The position numbers were made by a program, and so were the translations under genes. This document shows, one piece after another, positions 1 through 8,886 of a stretch of 64,000 bases of DNA. This DNA comes from Nicotiana tabacum (taxonomy: Eukaryota; Streptophyta; Magnoliopsida; Solanales; Solanaceae), in NCBI RefSeq assembly GCF_000715075.1, contig NC_134087.1:190929276-190993275 (forward strand). Direction: 5' to 3'. The notes under the pieces were generated by a model. The model worked only from the letters and a program-made list of their open reading frames with translations. It did no database searches and was not told where the DNA came from. Within the stretch, counting starts at the first letter, position 1; each line of letters starts with the position of its first letter.

Positions 1-300
1 AGTCAGGAGCCCGCTTGGAGAACAGAGGAATACATTTCAAATGTCGAAGTCAGGAGCCTGCCTGGATAACAGAGGGATACATTTCATGTTTTGAAGTGAG
101 GAGCCCGCCTGAAAAATAGAGAAGTCAGGAGCCTGCCTGGAGAACAGAGGAATACCTTTTTAAGTCAAGTAGTAAGTAACCCGCCGGAAGAGCGGAGGAA
201 TACAACAAAAATCAAGAGGAATACAACAAAAATCAAGAGAAATACATTCAAGATCAAGAAGTCAGGAGCTCGCCTAGAGAGCAGAGGAAGACGACAATGA
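1..300 (+). repeat. Diverged 48-bp-type tandem repeats (GGAGCCYGCCTGGA family)
   Basis: Degenerate units built on GTCAGGAGCCCGCYTGGA followed by GAACAGAGGAATACA recur along this stretch. The same repeat family sits at the matching place in elements A, B and C, so it is an old feature of the lineage and not a local expansion. Confidence 0.8.
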
Positions 301-604
301 TCAAGATGGAGACATTTAAAGGATCAGTAATCAGGTACTAGCATAGCGAGAGGGAGATCATTTCAAGAAGTCGGTGCAAAGCGGCAACAATGGATTTCAC
401 CGGGAGAATACAAGTCAACATGACAACAAGAGTTGCAAGATCGAGTTTGAAGATGTAGATAGAAATCTTGTAACTCATAGTTGATAGACTTAGTTAGTTT
501 TTTTTCATTTTGATGTAATAACAGGACCGCGGATCAGAACCTCGATGGAACGGCACCTCGACTGGCTCTCCACCTCGGCATACTCAATCATCTCACTCAC
601 TTCT

Positions 605-675
605 GAACTACACGTGACCTGATTCCTTTATAGCCAAGGATATGTAGGCAGCCCAAATACCAGGGCTCGGTCACA
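605..675 (+). other. Structured motif, pre-PPT type (element D)
   Basis: Outer stem CTACA (608-612) pairs with TGTAG (643-647). An inner hairpin pairs TCCTT with AAGGA. A second hairpin pairs AGCCC (650-654) with GGGCT (663-667). GTGACC (614-619) is complementary to GGTCAC (669-674) and crosses the outer stem, as in a pseudoknot. Eleven related copies lie elsewhere in the window. The pairing is read from sequence; a function in the element RNA is inference. Confidence 0.6.
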
Positions 676-773
676 TTTCCCTTTTCTCTTAAGTTTTGGT
701 CTCTTTAAATAAGGGTCGGGTCAAAAAACATGTCTAGTCGTTCTTTGTCTGAAAACTCTTTACGTTTCCAGTC

Positions 774-786
774 AAAGAGGGGCAGC
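774..786 (+). other. Polypurine tract of element D
   Basis: AAAGAGGGGCAGC lies immediately before the TGTAGACATG start of the LTR. This is the expected plus-strand primer of an LTR retrotransposon, and the same core is found before LTR2 and LTR3. Confidence 0.8.
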
Positions 787-1500
787 TGTAGACATGTGAT
801 TTTTGACCTTCCCCAAAATTTTTATATTTTAGCACGTAAATATTTAATTTAGGCCTAATATATCTATTTCAACTCATTTTAACTCTTTTATTTTATTTTC
901 TTACAAGAAAAATAAAAATTACAAACAAGTATTTTAGTTTATGTACTTTTCATAAAAAATAATTTTAAAAAAATAGTACCATATTTTTATCTTTATATAA
1001 TTTCGAAAACACAAAAATAGTTTATATTTAGTTTAATTAATTAGGATTAGCTTTGGTATTGTGCAATATTTCTATCTTATTTTAAAATGCATTATGTAGT
1101 ATTTCAGATTATGAAAAAAAAAAAAATATATATTGCATCTGCATTTTGGATTTTATTTTACATTTTTAGATTAATTAAGTAAGTTGTTGTTGAAAAAATA
1201 GAAAAAGATCATAAAAAATAGTCATGTTACATTTTACTCTTTAATTTTCAAATTTTGGCAATTTTCTTTTAATTTGGTTTTTAATTAGTTGTAATAATTA
1301 TTAGGGTTAATTAATTTAATTGTCTAAGATAATTTGGGGATAAAAATTAATTTAGGTTTTATTTAAAAAAAAAATAAAAAAAGAGTCTTACCTAACTAAT
1401 TAGGAAGCTTCGATATTGGTTGGGTAAAACTAACACTAATGAAAATTAAATAATAACAATAACTAGTGGATAATTAAAGAAGTTAAAAGTATAATTTGTA

Positions 1501-1540
1501 ATGGAAGATGCACTAATTTGATGCCTATTTAGAGATTAGA
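1501..1540 (+). promoter_or_regulatory. Candidate LTR core promoter (element D)
   Basis: A TATTTAGAGA box follows a block (ATGGAAGATGCACTAA) that is kept in LTR2 and LTR3 just before their TATTTAAAAG boxes. Conservation within otherwise diverged LTRs suggests a core promoter. No transcript start can be shown from sequence. Confidence 0.35.
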
Positions 1541-1617
1541 GAGCTGGAGAAAGAGGAAGGGGGAAGTTCAAAAGATAGAGAGGAAAAACATATGGCTTCT
1601 TCTTAATGGAGACATGG

Positions 1618-1693
1618 GGTATACACTCGATATACAGTCAGTATACATTCTATATACACTAGAGATACTCTCGATATACACTGAATATACACG
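1618..1693 (+). repeat. Short TATACA-type tandem repeats
   Basis: Imperfect units such as CGATATACA and AGTATACATT repeat seven to eight times. They are open on both strands only because of the repeat, and no protein is suggested. Confidence 0.6.
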
Positions 1694-3255
1694 GACAACC
1701 AACGAAAAGAGGGTCTTCTTCCTCCTAAAAATTCTACATCTAGAGCTTAACATCCACCATGAAAGAGCCATGAGAGCTCATCTTCTCCACCTGAAAAACA
1801 CCCCATAAAACGCCCCAAATAGTCCACTTCTAAAACTGTTCCGGCGAGTTTCGAGGTCGTCGAAGAACGTAGTTCTGAGGTTTCCGGTTCGAGGTCTCGA
1901 TTTTGCTTACGGTTCCTGTTTGACTTTGCCGCTGTTGTTTTGTTTGAATTTGTAAGATAAGGTCAGCTCCTATTTTCTAGCACTTTGATAATACTACTGT
2001 ATCAGTGTTGATCTTCTCAGCTAGTTTGGTTATTGTCGATTTTGCATCCCTGTATTTGTTTGACGTAAAATATTTTATTATCTTTGGTTAGTTGGAAACG
2101 TGAGTTTAAGTTGAAGGCCTTTTGATTTATTTGAAGGTTGCTGAAGAAGTACATGATTTCCCTTTGAATTTAAAACTCATTATTTAGAAAGTAAACAACA
2201 AAAGCTATGGAAATTGTTAGCTAAAGTTGAAAAGTGTTGCTATTTATATCATTGTGTCCTTTAGATGTGTTTTAACGATGTGTTGTATGTAGTTGTCAAA
2301 TTAGTGCCTTTATTTATTATATTAGCGGTTAACTTTAAAGATGCCTGAATGATGTGTTGTATCGTATATCTACTTGTGAAATGGCCATGTTTCATATTAT
2401 TAAATCCTATGAATATTCTCACGATATTTTGTCAATAAAGAATTTAATATCTTTTGATCTCTTCTATTTTGGTTTCACCTGAACCTATGTCAAACAATTT
2501 TGATATGCTTGTTTTCTGCACATATTGGAGCAAATGTTTACTTTAGCAGTAATGTACCGCAGATGTATCCACAATAGTTCTCCTATTGAAGATGGTTTTT
2601 CACAATACAGTTTGTTCATAATCCATAGCCCGCATATAACTAATTTTAATCCTTTAGAAATCGAGGCATGCCATTAGTTGAATTTTCCATGGCCCTCGCA
2701 AATTTGAAAGTGCGTAGTTGCTTTAGGCGCGTTATTTTAATAATTTATCTTCCTAAACTCGGGTGCGCATTTATGTGACCCAAATCTAAATCTCAACAAT
2801 GTTGGATAAAATACGTCACGGACCGCGAGTGCATTTATGTGACGGGGTTCAAGACGTGTTTTAGATGACGTTGAATTTTTCTTAAAAAATTAAATAAAGA
2901 AAAGCAGTTTAAGTTAAAATTTGCACATAGGTTTAAACATGTACTAAAATCAGATAATAGGCCAATTATAACAGTTGAGCGACCGTTCTAGAATCACGGA
3001 ACTCGGGAATGCCTAACACCTTCTCCCGGGTTAACAGAATTCCTTACCCGGATTTCTGTGTTCGCAGACTGTAATATAGAGTCAATCTTTTCCTCGATTC
3101 GGGATTTGAACCTGTGACTTGGGACACCATTAATTATCCCAAGTGGTGACTCTGAATTTTAATTAAAATAATCCCGTTTCGATTGTCACTTAAATTGGTA
3201 AAAACTCCCTTTATTATACTCTCCCCGGGGTGTAGGTGAAAAAGGAGGTGTGACA

Positions 3256-5119
3256 AAGGTTCATGGAAAAATATGCGAAAATTGATTTTGAATTTGATAA
3301 GTGAAGGACTGGTTGAATCAGAAATCATGTAGGTGTCTAATTATATAAAAAATCAAAATTTCCTCTTGTTGAATCAGTTTCAATACTTCTAGCCTGGTAT
3401 ACAAAGTTGAGTTTGCTCTGGGTGGAGTGATAGTTATTTCATAAAACAAATGGTATGCATATCAACTAAAGTTTCTCCCAACTTTACACGTAAACCATTT
3501 TGCAAGTTTTAAACACATACAATTGGTCTCAAGCATAGGAAGAGAACAAACAATTTATGAATATGGTGATCAAGCTTTAGGCACCTAATTAAATCAAGGG
3601 TACTGTTTTCGCGGTGTGGTTGTGATATTTAATTTCAAATTAGTTTTAATTACGTATCTCCTTAATTCATCTAGTCGAATAGTTTTGAGGCGTGCCATTC
3701 ACACATTTGAATCATATAACTTATGGCCATCATTTGATGAATCTTAATTCTTTGGAAATCGAGGCGCGCCACTTAGCGAATTCCCATGGCCCTCGTATTA
3801 ACGTAGATATATAATAAATATTCGTAGAGAAACCTTTAAGGCCGTTTAAAATATTATCGTGATTGTGGGCACGTCCGCGTGACACGATTACGATTTCTTT
3901 AAAAATAAATCAGAGTATACGTTCGCATAACTTCAGCTAAACTTTCATAATAATAGAGCATCGTTAATCGTGGACGAAATAATTATATAGTATCCCTAAG
4001 TCATAAATCGGTTAATTTTTTTTCTAATCATTCTTGTGAATAAACCATAAACTATAATAAATTTTCTTTATAAGATTATAGTAAGTTTCTTTTACATAAA
4101 GAAAAGTTTTTTTTTCTCTGAATAAACGTTTATAATTATTAACTCCCTAGCCATGAAAGTTGGAAATTTTTAAGTGTTAATTTGGTAGGAATATTTTATT
4201 TTTTTTTAAAAAAGGGGAGAAGAAAGATTATGTGCTTAAGATATATAATTCATAAAGCATTTTAGGTAGTTTGTTTAGAGTTTTGTTTTAATATCAAAAG
4301 ACTATAAAATTTCATTTTTTTTGTTTTGCTCAGTTTTTTATATTAGAAATTTTTTTTGCTTTGTGTGGTAATATTTTGTTTTCTGTTAACATAGTTCTTA
4401 AGAATGCAAGCAGTTAATTTTTTGAAATTTTAATCCTAAAATGCGAGAATGAGGAAAGCTCACTGTTGATCCATGAAAATCTTGCTTTCACATATTTACA
4501 TCAAAACCAAATTGATAGTATGCTTTTAGGTATGACCTTAATAAATCAATCATTGTGATTGTATACATGTTCACGTGACATAATTACGATTTTCAAAAAT
4601 AAATTAAGGTACGCGTCCGCGCGACTTTGACTAAGTTTTTTTCAAAAATAAACTAAGTGTTGGGAATTGTGTACACGTACGCGTGACATGACTCTTGACG
4701 CGCCAAACTACACGAGTATACGTATGCGTAACTCGATAATTCTTCAAGTACGAGTAAATCACGTAATTAAAAACGGTAAAGGTAAAATGCATGTAGTTTC
4801 TAAACACGTAATTAAATAATTTAAGCCAAGTATAAATTGTTAAGTGACCGTGCTAGAACCACAAAATTCGGGAGTGCCTAACACCTTCTCCCGGGTTAAC
4901 AGAATTCCTTATCCGGATTTCTGGTTCGCGGACTGTATTACAGAGTCAACCTTTGCTCGATTCGGGATTTTAAACTGGTGACTTGGGACACCTTAAATCT
5001 CCCAAGTGGCGACTCTGAATTTAATGTAAATAATCCCGTTTCGATTGTCCTTTAATTGGAAAAACTCCCTTATATTTTATACCCTTCTCCGGGGTGTAAA
5101 GTAAAAAGGAGGTGTGACA
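3256..5119 (+). mobile_element. 5' LTR of element A, 3' portion only
   Basis: Closely similar to 20652-22623 of LTR2 and ending in TGTGACA just before the primer site. The first ~2.6 kb is separated from it by element D. It lacks the SINE of LTR2 (the empty target is at 4391-4405) and has one copy of the AGAAAGATTATGTGCT block near 4223 that is doubled in LTR2 and LTR3. Confidence 0.85.
4981..5018 (+). promoter_or_regulatory. U5 hairpin and PBS-like repeat (A)
   Basis: ACTTGGGA (4981-4988) and TCCCAAGT (5000-5007) form a perfect 8-bp stem. Right at its foot TGGCGACTCTGA (5007-5018) repeats the first 11 bases of the primer site consensus exactly 117 bases before it. The same pair stands at 22484-22522 and, with more changes, before the C primer site and in LTR D (3117-3155). 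Confidence 0.55.
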
Positions 5120-5123
5120 GCTC

Positions 5124-5141
5124 TAGCGACTCTGCTGGGGA
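5124..5141 (+). other. Primer binding site, element A
   Basis: TAGCGACTCTGCTGGGGA starts four bases after the LTR end. B and C have TGGCGACTCTGCTGGGGA, so A has one G-to-A change. The complement ends in CCA and fits a plant tRNA starting GACTCTG, most likely a tRNA-Arg as reported for Ogre elements; the exact isoacceptor was not checked. Confidence 0.75.
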
Positions 5142-6241
5142 ACGAACCCAGAATCTCTGGTTCAGGGTTCAGAATTCGAGCTTGTTAATGTGATTTTACT
5201 TGGCTTTATTTATTGTTAATATTACTGTATTTTATGAACCTTTGTGCTAATTGCTGTTTATTTACCGTTTTGATATTGGTGAACTATATATAAATTGATA
5301 CGAAACCCTTCCTCTTTCTGAGTCTTCTGAATTTAAGGTGCACACGTGCGCGTGGCCCACCCTTCTGTTAGAAGTCATACCAAATAGAACGAAATTGGGC
5401 AAAGTAACTAGGCCGGGTAGACTTTCGTGCTCCCGGTACGTTGCCCCCACTTAGGCTCAAGCTGTCCGCTTGGGTAAGCTAGGTCTAGAACAGTATACCC
5501 CAGGTTTTACACTTAGAATAACTCAGCTTCATGCCGGATCCCTAGTAGGAACGTTTGTTTGCATCATGTGCATTTGACTTCGGAGACTCAACACAGGGGT
5601 TGGGTCTGTCTAGGACAGGTGTACCCGAAATGAAAAGACCATCCTGATGCATCTTACTTGCTACTTGTGCATTCATTTGTTTCGGATTTGCATGTTGTGA
5701 CCAGCTTATAGGAAAAAGTTAGAAAAGGAAAATCAATGTGAGAACCGAGAAAGAAAATTGGCTGTTTTTCGAAAAAAAAAATTCCAAAATATTTTGAAAT
5801 TCTGTCGAATTTTGAAAGAAGGAAATGTTGTGTTTCTTTTAAAAAATAGTTTTATTATTACGAAATACGTAAGTTTGATTCTCGCCGGATGTGAGATACG
5901 TAGGCAACCCATATCGGGCCCAACTATTAAAAAATAATAAATAATAAATAGATAATAAGTAATTTAAAATGCGGGTACATAAATTTTTTTGTGATGTCAT
6001 AAGTAAGGCGATGCCATTCTTGTCCAAAATATGCGGAATGTCCCCAAAAGGGCATCAGAATACTGTTTTTGCAAGAACAACTGCCTTTGGTCTTTTTTTT
6101 TTGTTAAAAATTTTTTTTTTTTTTGCTGGTTAGCAAACACAGCCTTTTAATCTTCTTCATAAAAGTGTTTTTTTTAATATTTTTTTTCAAAATGAGTCTT
6201 GATTTTGGTTTTTTAAAATTAAAATCACTCACAGGTACAAA
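5142..6241 (+). other. Untranslated leader of element A
   Basis: Non-coding stretch between primer site and ORF1. It holds a good plant 5' splice site (CTTGG then GTAAGCTAGG, GT at 5474), one structured motif (5861-5930), and near its end a U-rich stretch leading to CACTCACAG (AG at 6233-6234), a possible 3' splice site just before ORF1. All are kept in B and C. Confidence 0.6.
5861..5930 (+). other. Structured motif, leader type (A)
   Basis: TACGTA (5866-5871) pairs with TACGTA (5897-5902); B and C have the full CTACGTA with TACGTAG. The inner hairpin pairs CTCGC with GTGAG (one G-U), the second hairpin CCC with GGG, and AGTT after the first arm can pair with AACT near 5922. Confidence 0.55.
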
Positions 6242-8315
6242 ATAAGCACCGTCCAAAACCCACCGTTCATAGATGCAAATGATTTTCTATTTCGACTTCA
6301 GATGTGGTGGCGTGAGTTAGGAGGAGATGGTCAAAAATGGGTCATTAAGTATTTGGGAGCTCTCACAGATATTATGAAAGTTAAACCACGCGATAATTTG
6401 ATTACGGCACTAGTGACTTTTTGGGACCCTGTTCACAATGTCTTTCGCTTCTCTGATTTCGAACTTACTCCCACATTAGAAGAAATAACTGGATATTCCG
6501 GTTTTGACAGAGATTTGAGAAACCAAAATCTTATTTTCCCAAAGGCTCCCTCGGTACACCGATTCTTTGGTCTTCTGAATATCAGTAATCAAATCAGAAA
6601 AAAGCAACGTTGTCGAAGGGTGTTGTTCTTTCAACTTCCTATATTCAAGGTTCAGAAAGCCGGATGGATTTGAAATTCATGAAAAGGGCCTTACTAACAA
6701 ATAAAACAAGGACACCTGGCAGATTCACCGACGCTTCACTTTCATGGTAGCTTTTCTAGGAATCATGGTCTTCCCAAACAAAGAGCGGACGATTGATATT
6801 CGCATTGCCAGAGTCGTACAAGTCCACTCTACCAAAGAACATCACACACTTGCCCCGATCATTCTCTCAGACATTTATCGGGCGTTGACTTTGTGTAAAT
6901 CCGGGCCAAAATTCTTCGAAGGTTGCAATATTTTGTTGCAAATGTGGTTGACAGAACATCTCCGACATCACCCCAAGTTCATGTAGTATGGTCCAAGCAA
7001 GGACGATTTCATCGAGAGTTATGAAGAAAGAATAAAAGACTATAAATCTCCAAAAGGGGTGGAAGCCTGAATATCCCATTTTAGATCTTTAATGGCGAGT
7101 CAAATTGAGTGGACTTTAGGATGGCTCCCGGTAAGAGAAGTGATACATATGTCAACCTTGAAGAGTTATTTGTTGCTGTTGGGTTTAAGAAGCGTCCAGC
7201 CGTATGCACCACAGAGAGTTCTAAGACAGCTAGGGAGATACCAAGTGGTGCCTGAGGATGAATATTTGAGTGTGCATGTGATTGAGCTACACCCCGAAGC
7301 CCCTCTCCCTGTGGCTTTAATCCAGCAGATTTGGAATGGTTGTCGATACTTGAAAGATGATACCCAAATTCCAGATCCTGCAAAAGGTGAGATAAATCCG
7401 GGTTATGCTAGGTGGTTTGAGAAAAGATCCCGCGTGGATGATGCACCAGAACCTGATCCTAGAAGGCCCATAGAAAGACCGTATGTTCAAGCCTTTGATG
7501 ACAAAATCCAAGAACGGTTGGCTTGGGGAGAAAAGGAAAAGGGGTACAAAGCAACTATTCATGCCTTAGAAGAAAGCCTGAGGAACCTCAATTTGGAGAG
7601 AGACTTACAAGCACAAGAAGCAGAAGGTGAAAAGAAGAGTCTGATTAGCGAGAATAAAACTCTCCGCGCTCAGTTTCAACAGATGAAGAAAGCCTCTGAA
7701 GCACTAGTGAGAAGTTGGAAAGATCAGAAAATCATTGCCAATCTGATGGAAAAAATGCAAGATTATGACTCCCTCTTGACAAAGACTGATAAGGCGTTAG
7801 ACAAAGCTAAGGAAAAAATCATACAGTTAAATGAGGAGGCCAAATCTAGTAAGGAACGCCAAGTAATGAGATGTGAAGAAGAAATGGCTCAATTCAACAG
7901 AGAGAAGGACCATTGGATACATTTAGAAGCTCAACTCCATGCACAGTTGGAAGAAATAAGAAGGTACAATAGAGAACATCAGCACGCAGATATTGATAGG
8001 GAGAGAGCACATGCAAGACTCGATCAGGCCAGACTTTGAGCTCAATTGGAGTCAGCTTTAGATCGCGAAGACCACATAAGAGATATAGCCACCACTCGCC
8101 AACAGCGATTGCAAAACCAAGACCAAAATCTCCAAGATTTCAGAGCACAAATCCATGATTTGGCCGTTTATACTTCTCAAAGTTACGTAAAATGCCAAGG
8201 GATGGATTATGAAAGGTTTCTAGATCATGCACCTACTTTTGCCCATCATCTTGCAATAGAGTTAGAGAGGATGTACCGTACACTAGGAGGTCAGCCGGGT
8301 CAAGCCCCACCGTGA
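6242..8315 (+). pseudogene. ORF1 of element A (broken)
   Basis: Counterpart of the extra ORF that Tat/Ogre elements carry upstream of gag; its function is unknown. The N-terminal half has WWRELGG and a FELTPTLEE segment typical of plant mobile-domain/DUF7745-like proteins (family name from memory). The C-terminal part (7550-8100) is a charged coiled coil. Breaks in A: start ATG is ATA (6242), one extra A in the A-run near 6600 shifts the frame, and stops lie at 6700 (TAA), 6984 (TAG), about 7068 (TGA) and 8037 (TGA). The 6984 and 7068 stops are shared with B but not C. Confidence 0.8.
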
Positions 8316-8886
8316 GCAGATGTTCCAGTGATTAAAAGCAAAAGATTGTGGAGTGAAGCGTAGTCATAGTTGTTGGAACTTTTCATATAATAGTCATGTT
8401 TTAGTTTAAGTCCATGTTGAGTCTTTTAAACCATTTTCTTAAAATGTTGTCAAAATGTAATGTCATTTCTGTCTTTGTATTGTTTCGTTTGTTAAAATAA
8501 ATAAGAGTATTAATAATTGTTTCCACCAGAACTACGCTCGGTCTGATTCATGCAGGGTCATGATACGTAGGCAATCTTCATAAGATTCGACCACGACCAA
8601 AAGAAAAGAATAAAATGAAAAGGGGAGGGAAATAAATGATAGGCGTGAGTGACAATAAAAGGGAAAGGTCAGGAAAAGCTGGGATGATACGAGCAACCGA
8701 GCAAATACATGATAGAAAATGGTTAATTGCCTAGGTGCATTGCATCCCAACGTGTAATTGCATATGTGTTAAACTCTAAAAACTAACAAGTTTGTTGTTT
8801 TCCAGAATTCAAGCAGTTAGTTTATCTAGAGCATACTGGCACATTATCATTACAAAACCAGATCAAAAGGACCAATACCAGAAATC
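8316..8886 (+). other. Spacer between ORF1 and gag (A)
   Basis: No ORF. It contains a structured motif at 8529-8598 and, 80 bases before the gag start, TTTGTTGTTTTCCAG (AG at 8804-8805), a textbook plant 3' splice site kept in B (26301) and C (43850). This suggests gag may be reached by splicing from an upstream donor. Confidence 0.55.
8529..8598 (+). other. Structured motif, ORF1-gag type (A)
   Basis: CTACG (8532-8536) pairs with CGTAG (8566-8570). Inner hairpin TCATG with CATGA. Second hairpin AATCTT with AAGATT. GGTC (8540-8543) is complementary to GACC (8589-8592), the reverse of the GACC/GGTC order in the 3' types, so the crossing helix is kept with swapped strands. Confidence 0.6.

Larger units (their letters stand above)
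1..786 (+). mobile_element. Element D, 3' end of the interior (non-coding)
   Basis: This is the last part of the interior of a Tat/Ogre-like Gypsy element whose 5' portion lies left of the window. It holds 48-bp-type tandem repeats at its start, one copy of the structured motif at 605-675 and a polypurine tract directly before a TG-starting LTR. The order is the same as at 17191-18018 and 35207-36076, which identifies it, but the sequence is clearly diverged, so D belongs to a related but distinct family. No coding sequence is seen. Confidence 0.8.
787..3255 (+). mobile_element. 3' LTR of element D (2.47 kb)
   Basis: It starts TGTAGACATG after a polypurine tract and ends GGAGGTGTGACA, the same end as the A, B and C LTRs. 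Its last ~300 bases (from about 2960) and a few internal blocks resemble the other LTRs, for example around 1500-1545 and 2645-2699; the rest is AT-rich and diverged. Directly after it the sequence drops into the middle of another LTR (equivalent to 20652 in LTR2), so D appears inserted there. Five bases of target duplication (AAGGT) would be expected at its off-window left end. Confidence 0.8.

Noticed and set aside
1..300. CRISPR-like array
   Set aside because: Repeats are imperfect, joined without unique spacers of equal length, and the DNA is plant retrotransposon sequence.
1568..1808. Overlapping ORFs on both strands in LTR D
   Set aside because: They are produced by the short TATACA repeats; no conservation and no protein-like composition.
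8529..8598. Structured motif as a tRNA gene
   Set aside because: GATTCGA recalls a T-loop, but there is no acceptor stem, anticodon arm or A-box with proper spacing.
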